46,986 bases of DNA from Psilocybe azurescens (GCA_023853785.1 JAJIRX010000882.1:1-46986); one strand, 5' to 3'; positions 22,988 to 33,344 are shown, counted from the stretch's first letter. Numbers and translations are program-made. The notes: a model not told the origin generated them from the sequence alone.

Positions 22988-23116
22988 ATAGGGGTCACAA
23001 AACTGTGACACTTTTGTATTATTTTGTCTATTTTATTACTCAATCATTTTTATCCAAATCACATGATCTTGAAGGCAATTATGAAGGTCACATGTTCAAA
23101 TATAACATATATTAAT

Positions 23117-24899
23117 CCAAAATATGTTTTCACCCCCAGTAGTCTTTGATTTAACCCTGGTTTTGTAAAGTACTGATCCTCCAGCCCAGAATGTACTGAG
23201 TTAACCCCCCTTTCTGAGCATCTCAAGTACTGATCTAATCTTTTTGCAACTACTGAGTTAACCCTGGTTTTATAGTACTGAGTTAACCCTGATTCAGTTA
23301 CTCTTGATTTAACCCCTCTTTCTAAGTACTGAGTTAACCCTTTTTAAGTACTGATTTAACCTTTTTTAAGTACTGATTTAACCATGCTTTTAACATTTCA
23401 AACTACTGATCTAACCCTGCTTTTGAGTTTTCAAACTACTGATCTAACTCTGCTTTTGAGTTTTCAAACTACTGATTTAACCCTGCTTTTGAAATTTCAA
23501 ACTACTGATCTAACCCTGCTTTTGACATGAATTTTAACTCTGTGAGGACAGTGACCACTGGAGATCCTATACTCTTAAGGTGAGTAATCATTCTCCTATT
23601 AAAATCAGACATGCAATTAGTATAAGCAATCTCAGAATTTAGAACTGAATACATTACCCAATCTTGGAATAGCTTGTATATTTGAGCTGTTTCAGTTTTC
23701 CCAAGACATTTCTATCCACTCTTCTTCCTTCAGATAATAGCATTGAGAGGTCTCATCTCTGAAGAATTTGTAGCTCCATGATGTGGCCAGTGATGAGGTG
23801 GTTCTTCATCAACTTCAATCTAACATATGGATGTTTGCATACTAAACAGGACTGCCAGATCAGTCCATGGAGTGTACTGATTCATGTTGGTATCTTTTTG
23901 TCAACCTTTGAGAAGGTGTAACAGGCTAAAGGAACTGAGAAGCTGCCATGTTCTGGTCATCAGGAATAGGATCAGTTCTAGATTTCTGATCTCTTGTTGA
24001 TGGATGACCAGATTGCTTATAAGTGGGCTACATATAGATATCAGAACAGAATGTAGTGTTAAGAAAATTTGAATACTGCACCTTAACAGGTGGATTAGGT
24101 TTTCTGATACTTGACTGTAAGTCAGAATTACTGTCTTCATCATCAACTTCCATGTAGTCATCTGGATCAGGGATATGCATTTGCTTTTGCTGAGACACAT
24201 GTATTAGATATATTAAACATTGAAATTAGCATATACATCTGACCTTCTTGGAGCTCTTAACACTATCTCTGATCTTGAAAGGGCTTGCACCTTCAGAGGC
24301 TGATGTTGAGAGCTATGAATCATTTATCAGTTATGATCAGATAAGAAATGCATATATCTAGCTTATTTACCTGACACTTTTTGAGTTTCTTTTGTCTTTG
24401 CCCATAGTGAGGATGAGAGATAGTGGTAGAGAGTCAAGATCACAAAGATCAATAAGCGGCAGATGCAGCTGATCAGAAGTATCTGAATTAGGAAATTCCT
24501 AATTAAGAAATCGCAAAAGCAGGGTTAGATCAGTACTTTGGCCAGGCATAATGGGGTTAAATAAGTACTTTGGTAAAACATAATGGGGTTAAATCAGTAC
24601 TTTGGTAAGGTATAATGGGGTTAAATTAGTACTTTGATAAGGCATAATGGGAGTTAGATCAGTACCTTGTTTAAGATATAATGGGGTTAGATCAGTACAA
24701 CAAAAGCAGAGTTAAATCAGTAGATACATCCCAGTTAGATCAGTAGTTCAAAACCAGGGTTACTTCAGGACTTTATATACCAGAGTTAATTGAGTACAAT
24801 AAAACCAGGATTAATTCAGTACATTATATTCAGGTTAAATCAGTAGTTATTAAAAGGGTGGTTAAATCAAAGACTACAGGGGGTAGAAACATATCTTGC
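23117..24899. mobile_element. Mutator-like (MULE-type) non-autonomous element, 1.78 kb
   Basis: A 9-bp perfect duplication TATATTAAT flanks it at 23108-23116 and 24900-24908; removing the insertion restores the Tc1 inverted repeat exactly. Terminal inverted repeats of about 40 bp read CCAAAATATGTTTTCACCCC at the left and GCAAGATATGTTTCTACCCC at the right end reversed, then GTAGTCTTTGATTTAACC in both. Long subterminal arrays of TACTGATTTAACCCTG words (23140-23520) are mirrored in inverse form (24520-24860). The 9-bp duplication supports the Mutator superfamily. No transposase is present; the centre holds a small spliced gene. Confidence 0.82.
23926..24500 (-). CDS. Small multi-exon gene carried by the MULE-type element, function unknown
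   Basis: Minus-strand exons with intron-like gaps encode an acidic, low-complexity protein: SDQLHLPLIDLCDLDSLPLS and MGKDKRNSK (to about 24375), GASPFKIRDSVKSSKK (about 24290-24245), MHIPDPDDYMEVDDEDSNSD with IRKPNPPVK (about 24187-24085), and STRDQKSRTDPIPDDQNMAA ending at a TAG at 23926. Putative introns start GTCAGA and GTGCAG and end in CAG or TAG. The exact donor near 24375 is uncertain. No family was recognised. It may be captured host sequence (Pack-MULE style) or an element-specific accessory gene. Confidence 0.45.
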
Positions 24900-24995
24900 T
24901 ATATTAATTTCAGACCTTTTAGTTGAAGGGTTCCCATATTATTAGCAATTTAATTCAAAAGTTGCAAAAAGCAGAACAGTTTTGAGCCACTGTAT

Positions 24996-26200
24996 ATGCA
25001 AGACACCAATCTTGGAGAGTAGTCATGGCAACATCTATAGCTTTGATTGTCCACAGGGAGAAGGAAGTGGTAAGTTGACAAATGCCTGGCATTGTGGTAA
25101 TTGAGTGTCCATTTCTAATAATATCAGCTTGATTCCTGATACTCTTGGCTATGTGCTCTATGTCAATGTTGCAGCCATCTTTTGATATAGGATGAGATGC
25201 AAAGCACACCTTGCAAGCATGATGTGAAGAGCATGGGATGTCAGTGTGATAGAAGAGACACTAGATGGATCAAGTGTCCTTGATGTTTCAGCTATAATAG
25301 GGCATAGGAAAATGTCCATATCATGTCTGTACCATCAATGCATGTCAGTGCAAAGACAGTGCAAAGTTAGTGATTGTCAGACTCATGTCAGTGCAATCTT
25401 GCTTAGATGTACAACAAGTCAGTGCAATGTCAGAGAGGCAATACAACTGTAATTGACATGCATTTGGAGGGCTAGTCAGCTAAGTGGTTGTATGCCACCT
25501 CAGTGTTCAACTTGGGGTTTCAATAGCTGTGCTGAGTGTGGGAAATATATACCTGAAAGTGACCAATTTGGCTATTTAAATATTGTCTGCAGGTTGAAGC
25601 TTGGATGTCAAAGAGTAACTGAAGCAATGATAAAGTTTGTACAGTAGTATAGTATATAAATACAAAAAATATGAGCACACCCTATTTGATGAAGGTACTA
25701 CATCCTGTACAACATTCTATTGACCATTTAGTGGCTGTGCCAAAAATGACAACCCCTGCGAGTGTGTCTATGCATGCACAAGTACAGGGAATCAACATTC
25801 ATATTCAAATAATCTAAATAATGTGCTACAATGTCAGGCCATTCATCCCAAACCATGTTAGACACTACTCCAGTGCCTGACATAACACCTGCAAGCTTTG
25901 GTTTCAGCATAGAAAGTGCTGCCTTCAAGATTGGTGTAAATTGGCCATCAGGCTTATGTATGAGTGTAGAGTATTTATTCCTCAGACAAATTCACAGCAG
26001 GGTGCAGCTTCAAAGATGTAGAATATAATGGACAGATGAGATGAAAATTTGTACATATATCAGGCACTGTAGCAAATGGTAAGGACAGACCTTCAATATT
26101 CAACTTTACAGTAGTGGCTGTTGTTTCCAGTCTTTTGGTGTACCAAATCAAATCCCTAATCATAAATCCCAATGTCAGGCTATTGAACACAAAGATGGGT
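24996..26200 (-). pseudogene. Coding debris upstream of the Tc1 pair, unrecognised
   Basis: Three protein-like minus-strand stretches: 26190-25975 (MFNSLTLGFMIRDLIWYTKR and LSLPFATVPDICTNFHLICP), 25928-25728 (ALSMLKPKLAGVMSGTGVVS and MVWDEWPDIVAHYLDYLNMN) and 25209-24996 (HIAKSIRNQADIIRNGHSIT and IKAIDVAMTTLQDWCLA). The last is cut at the TA of Tc1 element C. They share strand and style and could be exons of one host gene broken by insertions. I cannot name the family. Confidence 0.4.
25325..25440. repeat. Cluster of GTCAGTGCA direct repeats, left
   Basis: Several CATGTCAGTGCAA/CAGTGCAA units occur within about 110 bp. A second cluster lies at 27970-28090. Together they bracket the palindromic element and could be subterminal repeats of a larger, older element. 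Confidence 0.5.
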
Positions 26201-26583
26201 AGAAATAAATAAAACTGACCTGATATATTGTATACTGGGATGTAAAAATTGATATTAATTTGGGCTTGGGGATCCTCCTTTTTGTAGTTGCAGAACCTTC
26301 ACCATCCTCAGTGGAGAAGTATGTATACACATAGTTAGCAAAACCCTATAATTTCCCTATAAAAACAAGTCAACTGTATATCTCTTTTGCACCTACCAAT
26401 AGGCCTATCTAATGACACTGAATGGATAGCTGACTATGCATGGGAGGAAGAATGTGGTAAAAGTGAGAAACTGTATTCAGAGGGATTATTCTACATAATG
26501 ATAAGCTCATCTGAGTTGGAGTCTCGATATCAACAAGCCTCTCTCTCAATGGTTAATCATTATCAGACATCACTATGAGATCA

Positions 26584-27876
26584 CACTGCTGGCGCCGACC
26601 AGTGTAAGTAAAACTTACAGCGAATTAAATACAGAACCTATGTAAGAATTGCTGTAAGTATGACATAGCACTTCTGTTTGAAAATAATACAGATAAAAAC
26701 AGATATTCTATTTGGTGGCTGTAAGTTACAGCTATCTGCAAAATAGTAGACCGCTTTCAAAATTTCGGGTGTGTGCCTTTGTTTGGTACAAACAGCTCTT
26801 TTGGTAAAGCGCAGCTGGCATGACGCAAGCCTTGTTTGCTCGTTTCTCGATGCTCCACAGTGCTTATGAACCGTCGAATGGTTCGGGAAGTGATCCCGTA
26901 GCGAGTTCAATATCCTTCGTCTTCATATCTTGCAGAGACATTGTAAGAAAAAGTCTCTTCTGTTCTTCTGAGACATAGCGAAAGTTTCCTATGGCAGAAG
27001 AGTCGGACAGTGTTAGATTGAGATATATATTGAACTATAGACAGACAGGCAGTTTAGCTATAACAGGTGGAAACCCAACCCCACTGTAACGTCATAATAC
27101 CAAAAGAGCTGTTTGTACCAAACAAAGGCGCACACGAAATTTTGAAAGCGGTCTACTATTTTGCAGATAGCTGTAAACAAACAGTATTTCTGTTTCTAGC
27201 TGTAAGTCAATAATACACCCAAATAGAATTTCTATTCTTTGTCTGTTTGTTAAATATACAGAATAGCTGTATGTAATTGCTGTATGTATAACATACAGAT
27301 ATTGTGTATGTAATCACTGTATGTTGTACAAACACAAGTTCTGTAAGAAAACTTACAGTCAAAGTATAGAATTTCTGTTTGTTTTACTTACGGAATTTAT
27401 GTATATAATTGCTGTATGTAAAACTTACACCAAAATATACAGTATTCAACTCGCTCAGGTATATTTTGGTGTAAGTTTTACATACAGCAATTATATACAT
27501 AAATTCCGTAAGTAAACAAACAGAAATTCTATACTTTGACTGTAAGTTTTCTTTACAGAACTTGTGTTTGTACAACATACAGTGATTACATACACAATAT
27601 CTGTATGTTATACATACAGCAATTACATACAGCTATTCTGTATATTTAACAAACAGACAAAGAATAGAAATTCTCTTTATTTGGGTGTATTATTGACTTA
27701 CAGCTTAGAAACAGAAATACTGTTTGTTTAACTTACAGCCACCAAATAGAATATCTGTTTGTTATCTGTATTATTTTCAAACAGAAGTGCTGTATGTCAT
27801 ACTTACAGCAATTCTTACATAGGTTCTGTATTTAATTCGCTGTAAGTTTTACTTACACTGGTCGGCGCCAGCAGTG
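26584..27876. mobile_element. CACTA-like foldback element: 1.29-kb near-perfect palindrome
   Basis: Ends are CACTGCTGGCGCCGACC and its reverse complement, flanked by identical TCA at 26581-26583 and 27877-27879. CACT(A/G) ends with a 3-bp duplication fit the CACTA (CMC) superfamily. Once the MITE at 26729-27173 is removed, the left arm (about 409 nt) pairs almost perfectly with the right arm (27460-27876) around a loop of about 20 nt at 27440-27459. The arms are built of TACAGC/GCTGTA, TGTAAGT and TGTATGT words. There is no gene in it. A transcript through it would form a long hairpin. Confidence 0.85.
26729..27173 (-). mobile_element. MITE family M1, copy 2, nested in the palindrome
   Basis: Nearly identical to 7950-8392 but inverted, with the same CAGCTATCTGCAAAATAG ends and TA duplications at 26727-26728 and 27174-27175. 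The uninterrupted right arm of the palindrome gives the empty-site sequence (GTAAGTTAAACAAAC), proving insertion after the palindrome formed. It carries the same truncated transposase N terminus, here with a TGA/shifted tail. Confidence 0.9.
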
Positions 27877-27969
27877 TCAAGACTCTGGAGGTTTGTGATG
27901 CTAGTTCAGACCCCTTTTGGTTTGTCAATGCCTAAATGAAGAAACATAAAATATCAGCTCATCTCCTCA

Positions 27970-28090
27970 CTAATATCTACGTCAGTGCAGGTCAGTGCCT
28001 TGTCAGTGTATATCAGTGCTATGTCAGTGAAAAAATATTGGAGGTCAGTGCATGTCAGTGCATATAGTCAAGGCAGTCAGTGCAAGGTCT
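27970..28090. repeat. Cluster of GTCAGTGCA direct repeats, right
   Basis: At least seven GTCAGTGC or close variants lie between 27975 and 28090, matching the cluster at 25325-25440. This cluster is just right of the palindromic element. Confidence 0.6.
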
Positions 28091-28954
28091 TTACACTCCC
28101 TACAGATACTGGTCGGAACCGGTCAGAGTCTGACTGGTTTTAACCAGAATTTTATTTAGCAGTGTCCCTGCCAAATTAGCAGGAAAATATCTAAATTTTT
28201 CTGACCAGATTTCAATCAGAATCACTGTTACTGAGTCTGACCCAAATCTGATCAGAATCTGAGTAGAGTTCACATAAATTTTAAACTTAATTAGACTCAA
28301 TTCCAAGTGGAATCCGAGCAGTATCAAGCAGAACTGTATTATGTCAGCATACCATTTACAGCTCTGCAAGCAATAACACAAACAGTAGACATATGTAGAT
28401 TTTATCAGTTTGTGACAAATTTGGTATTGTTAGAATCATAAAATTTAGAAGAATACTACAGTCATTCTCATTCAGGTGAGCATGTGGGAAGGTCATTGCA
28501 GCTCATGCCTGTGAGTTGTGCTTGCATTCATGTTTGTGGTGGAGGCTTACCATGGTGATGGGGAGCAAGTTGGTATGGCATTCAACTCATGCCAATGAAT
28601 TTGTGGACAGGACCTATGAGTGTGCTTTGAAGAACGTGTAGCGAGTGCATTAATTTGTTCATCATGCAGATATAACTATATTTTAGTTTAATTTAGAGCA
28701 TGTGAAGAATGGAAAGCAGAAGTGAATTTGTGGGTGCTTGCCAATGTATTCGAATCTTCGCGGCAGCCGTGGTGGGTTGTGGGAATGAGCTGAATGGATG
28801 GAAATGTGAGACAAGGGAGGTTCAGTATTAGTGGGTAGGTGTGTTAAGGGAGGGAGGTGATATTGTGATTTTTGCTGTAAGTGTGGTTTCCAGCAGTCCT
28901 CTGGGAGTAGGTACCAGAGTTAAGTAATGGTGAGAGGAGGGGCAGGAGTACAGA

Positions 28955-29130
28955 GATAAACACTCTCTTCCCAGGGATCTGTCTCTACTGTCTGAATGAC
29001 ACCTAATTGCTGAAGCAAATCATCTGCACAAATTTAAAAACGGGGATCAGGAGGCAGATGGCTCAAAGATGGCACCGGGGAGCGGAGTGGCTTTTTGATG
29101 GCAGGGTATTGAGTCAGCAGCATAGAATAA
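28955..29130 (+). pseudogene. Decayed duplicate of the FHA-gene first exon
   Basis: The sequence aligns base by base with the FHA-domain gene exon 1 (about 32560-32725). CTCTTCCCAGGGATCTGTCT matches CTCTTCCCGGCGCTCTATCT, AATGACACCTAATTGC matches AACGACACCTGGACGC, and GGGGAGCGGAGTGGCTTTTT matches GGGGAGCGGAATGGGTTTTT. The relic still reads APGxER-like and VLSxxH-like positions but has stops and many C-to-T/G-to-A changes. It shows the FHA locus was once duplicated or partly copied about 3.5 kb upstream. Confidence 0.65.
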
Positions 29131-32100
29131 GCACTGACAGGAGTTATAATGGAACGGGAGTGCGACAGTAGGACTCAGTAGATAGCAAAAAGGGGATGTC
29201 ATGAAGGGGACTAGGATGGATTGCGATGAGTAATGAGTGAGGGACTAAATGAAGGAGGAAGGAAGTGGTTGATATATTCTCTTGCATGTTCTGCATGCCA
29301 TTTTGATGTGCAATGAAGTGGCGTGCAGGAGAAATGTGTGTGAAGGGGTATGCTGACTGGTTGACAGTGCCAGAATGAGAAGGATGTAAGAAGGAATGAC
29401 AAGCGGAGGGCCTTCCGTATGAGCTTTAAGTGAGATTGCGATAAATTTTTGTGGTGGTCGAGTATTTGTGCAGGCTAAGTAAGTGAGTGGGTAGATACTT
29501 ACATCGAGACTCAGGATACTGGGTGGATTGATTTACAGAGGACTGAAACAAGGCTGAAGAGAGTAATTACATCAGTAAATCATGGAGAATCCTATCGGGT
29601 GTTATGAACACCCAAAATGCATTGTAGATGCTTGTCTACGTTATGAACTGGTAATCATATTTTGGGCTGACTCACAATGCCATAAATTGATAGATAGTGG
29701 TAGGTTTTAAAAATATCCAAGACACAATTTCATAAGTTGTCATCGTGATTCTGGATCATTATGGAATTGATACCCATCCATCTGCAGAACGATAGGGTAG
29801 CTAAAATATTATCACCAATTGTCTAGAACATATCAGATACTCAGATACTCACAACACATTGTAAGCCAGGCAGCCATTTGTGAACTGGGTATAACATGAC
29901 CAGGAGGTTCCAACACTAGAGCTTACACTTATCATGGGGTCGACCCAGTTATGAATTGGGACCAGAACCCCTGCTTAATTTTGACCATCACATTTAGGTT
30001 TTCATACCGAAAAGAAAGCCAAATAGTATATTTCAAGCAGACAAGTAACTACTATATAAACCACTGGTATTAAACTGCCAATGCACCACTGGTGCTTCCT
30101 CGTTGGGGGACGTCATCCACGGCAAGCTCAATGGCAGAAGCAGCATTATTGAATGCAAATTCAGGCTGGTAAGCAAGTTGTGGTTAGCAGCAGAAACAGG
30201 GATAAGGCCAGGGAGGACTCACCTGTGGGCCTCAGCATTCTTGTTTATTGTTGTGAGGTGAGAAGTGGAACGGCCGGTGGGCTGGAAACAGTCTTTCAGG
30301 GTTTGTTAGTGTATAATGTGGTAAGAAAAAGAGATAGAGGATTGGGAGAGAATTACCTATGAGCTGCAGGGCCACGTTCACTGCCACGACGGGTGAAATA
30401 ACAGAGGCAGTAAGGCCAAACGCAGACCTGGGGGTAGGAGTGGTGAGTGTGAGGTGGCATGAAAGAGTCGGTGGTGGGCAGGTCCATCGCTGTGGCAGTC
30501 ACAAGCAAAGAGCTGGTGGAGGCCACTGCTCCCTGCCTGCTCTTGCTATTGCTCTTTGCATTATCACCGTAAAGCGGGATGGTATGGGAGCACGCACAAC
30601 ATGGAGGTGGTGTTGTGTTGGGGCGAGGCTTATGCCCCTACTCATGTTGTCACTGTGGATGGCATGGGCAGGCAGTGTGATATGCTAGCGATCAGAGCTG
30701 TGGGGCTTAGCTGCAGTGGTGGAGAGGGTGGGGGTGACACTTACCATGCTACCGTGGCACATGGGCACCCTCACTCGTTGCTGTTGTTGTTACTAAGCTT
30801 GAGGTCGTGCCATAGCCATGCAAATGGGGCTGTCAGCGTTTGGCGGTTGACTTGATGGGCGTGTGAGAACGGTGTTGAAGGCATTGAGTGCCAATGACAA
30901 CAAGATTGGAGAAAGGGAGGTAGGTGGAAGTGAAGAAAGAATACAAGTTGAAATTGGCAATTAATATTCGCAAAGCTTCAATATGTCATGTGATCTGTGG
31001 GAAAACTGAAGTGGGTCTATTTAAGACTGTCACCCCTATAAATTGCACTATTGCTCCAAGCTCCCTCTGTTGCAAGTTACTGGTGGGGTGGGTGCTCCAC
31101 CTTGCATGTTGCTAAATAGATGCCATCATCACATCACAGGTGCGCTGACTGCTGGCGCAAGGCACATCAGCGCTACCAACACTTCCTGCTCGCAATCGCA
31201 ATCACCAGGCCCACTGCCTGTCCTCTTGTCCCCCCACCCCAAGTACATATATAACATAGCTTGTGTACCATATTTTCCCCTCTGACATACAGCCTAAAAT
31301 CCTACCGAACGATTGTAATGAGGTGTGATATTGTGAATTTTTGGCACACCGGTGGCCACCTCATAATATAGTTATAGTCCCCTTGCAATGTTATATTTTC
31401 TTTGAATTATGGAAAGAATATTTTACCCAGTTGATAATGGACTATGCAACCATCTAGCATCAGGCACACATACTGTAGATTTTGATTAATCTGGTAGCCA
31501 CCTTACAATCTAGTTATAATTTCCTAGCAATATTATGTTTGCTCTGCATTCCAGAAAGATTATTGTACTTAATCTAAGACATTAGCATAATCCTATATGT
31601 CGTAGATATGTGGTTATAAACTGTTGTGTGAGTGTTATAATATTGTAACCGGTTTGTGAATGTCGTATTGCTAAATCAGACTTGCCCCAATTTACTGATG
31701 TATTAGACCGTGCATTCGACTCATTTCAAATCTCAAGTTCTTTTGGGGTCGGGAAATACAACGTCACAATTTTTCAGGAAGGCAATGCATTGGATCAATT
31801 TGGGGAGTCTATTAGAGTGATTTGGAGGCAGTGCTATTGGATCTGCTACAGAGAAGGAATCGGAATCATTTGGCACTTACAAGATCCGGAGAATGGAGAT
31901 TCAGAGTTCAATTGTATGATAATGGTTTCGGGACATCACGCGAGAATAGGACTCGCAGCTGCGTGTTCGAGTCACTAATTGTGGCGTGTAGTGGATGTAT
32001 AATGGGCTTGAGATTCGAGATACAACGTTGTATGATAATAGCGGGCCAGGAGGATCTGGCGATCGGCAGCTGTAAGCAGACAATCAGGCCGATGCCATCA

Positions 32101-32499
32101 AATAGATTAGGTTAGGTCATGTGAGCTGGTAGTTTTTGGCCGTCGTCCCAATCATGAATTATAATTGCTTCTTGCCTCCTTCTACCACCACTGTGCCAGA
32201 TCCCCCACTACATGGCGAGTGAACTAGAGTTGCATTTATGCTTGGCTAAAGGCGCACTGTATTGCGTTGGCACAATAGAACTTGTATAGGATGGAGAACA
32301 CAACGCGAATACATGGCCCTACGCCAGAGTCATTGATTACGACTGTGGCGTGAGTTGTTATGCCTTTGACTATGGGCTCTTGCTCTGTGCGTGGGAACAG
32401 GATGGGCTACGAGGCAGCCCAGCGAGCGGTGTCCTTCCAGAATCCCACCATCCCACCACTACACCATCCCCACAACACAACACAACACACAACCCAACT
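29131..32499. other. Unassigned region, no supported gene
   Basis: Short open frames only. It includes G+C-richer stretches at about 30150-31250 and an imperfect direct repeat (GGTGGCCACCTCATAATATA at 31351 versus a close copy at 31493, 142 bp apart). An open frame at 31682-31978 has mixed composition but no recognisable motif. The last part (about 32340-32499) is the 5' region of the FHA gene, with a CA-rich tract just before its ATG. Confidence 0.5.
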
Positions 32500-33223
32500 A
32501 TGCCCTCTCCCGCGCCCTTCGCGCACGAGCAGCAGCCGCAATCTACCTCCTCACCCTCCAATGCCCTCTTCCCGGCGCTCTATCTCCATCCTTTAAACGA
32601 CACCTGGACGCCGAAGCACATCACCCTCACAAATTCCCACACGAAGATCGGGCGGCAGACGAGCTCGAAGACGGCGCCTGGGGAGCGGAATGGGTTTTTT
32701 GATAGTAAAGTGCTGAGTCGGCGACATGCGGAGGTGTGGGAGGAGGGTGGAAAGGTGCTTTTGTTTTACTTTTTTGTTGGACCGTGAGGGGCTGATGGGG
32801 TTTTGGATAGATTTATATTAAGGACACGAAGAGCTCGAACGGGACGTTTATCAATGGCGAGAGGCTGAGCAGTGAGGGCCACGACTCGGACCCTTTCGAG
32901 CTCAAAAGTGGTGATACTGTGGTACGTCTTTCCTTCTTTCCTTCTCTCTCCCTCCCACCCTTTCTCCTCTCCCGCCCTTGACCCCCGCTCACCTCCCTCT
33001 TTTGCATAATACACAGGAATTCGGCATCGATGTCCTCGGCGAAGATAACAAGACGTTCATCCACCGCACAGTCGCTGCGCGCGTCGTGTGTGTGTTCAGT
33101 GAGCAGGACGCGCAGGTGGCCGCCACGGCCGAGCAACAGCATATTCAGGGTGGTGCGATACATAGTCATGGGCAGGGGCAGGGGGACCTTCGGGACACCA
33201 GCATCTCGGTGTTGCGGGGCTAG
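32500..33223 (+). CDS. FHA-domain protein (SLMAP/Far10/Vps64-like N terminus), three exons, 3' end broken
   Basis: Exons 32500-32754, 32811-32921 and 33017-33223 with introns of 56 and 95 nt. The product has a forkhead-associated domain that binds phosphothreonine peptides: KIGRQ (phosphate-binding Arg strand), [10 protein letters not shown] (S and H of the core), [13 protein letters not shown] (N-x-T-F-I-N-G loop) and DTVEFGID. The domain occupies about residues 40-135. In fungi this arrangement is typical of Far10/Vps64 and SLMAP proteins, STRIPAK-associated, tail-anchored and coiled-coil. Here the frame stops at a TAG at 33221 soon after the FHA domain; one missing base there would continue the frame to a TAA near 33344, still with no coiled coil or membrane anchor. 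The start at 32500 is preferred over an in-frame upstream ATG at 32350 because the domain begins soon after it. Confidence 0.8.
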
Positions 33224-33344
33224 GAGGACAGCCTCAGGGTGTAATAGGCTCCGTAGGCGTTAACGGCGCCCAACAACAACATCTGGAGCAAAACTTCCTT
33301 TCACCACCGACCAACTGGCTATAACAAGCTCAAACCCAACCCAA

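Larger units (their letters stand above)
21845..24992 (+). mobile_element. Tc1/mariner element C, head-to-head with B, lacking its 5' inverted repeat
   Basis: Starts within the 5' leader (ATAAATTGTGAGAAAAATAA) directly against the right end of element B and ends at 24992 with GTTTTGAGCCACTG followed by TA. Its 3' inverted repeat is split by a Mutator-like insertion at 23117-24899. Because its own 5' repeat is absent, the outer ends of B and C together form the only complete pair bounding both. Confidence 0.83.

Noticed and set aside
22478..23011. Minus-strand open frame of 177 codons
   Set aside because: Antisense shadow of the Tc1 transposase in element C.
27970..28090. CRISPR-like array of GTCAGTGC repeats
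   Set aside because: Units are short, imperfect and irregularly spaced, and the genome is fungal.
29211..29402. Minus-strand open frame of 63 codons
   Set aside because: No motif, in a region of decayed sequence; length is within chance expectation.
32350..32499. In-frame N-terminal extension of the FHA protein from an ATG at 32350
   Set aside because: The extension crosses a CA-rich tract and is not FHA-like; the ATG at 32500 better fits the domain start.
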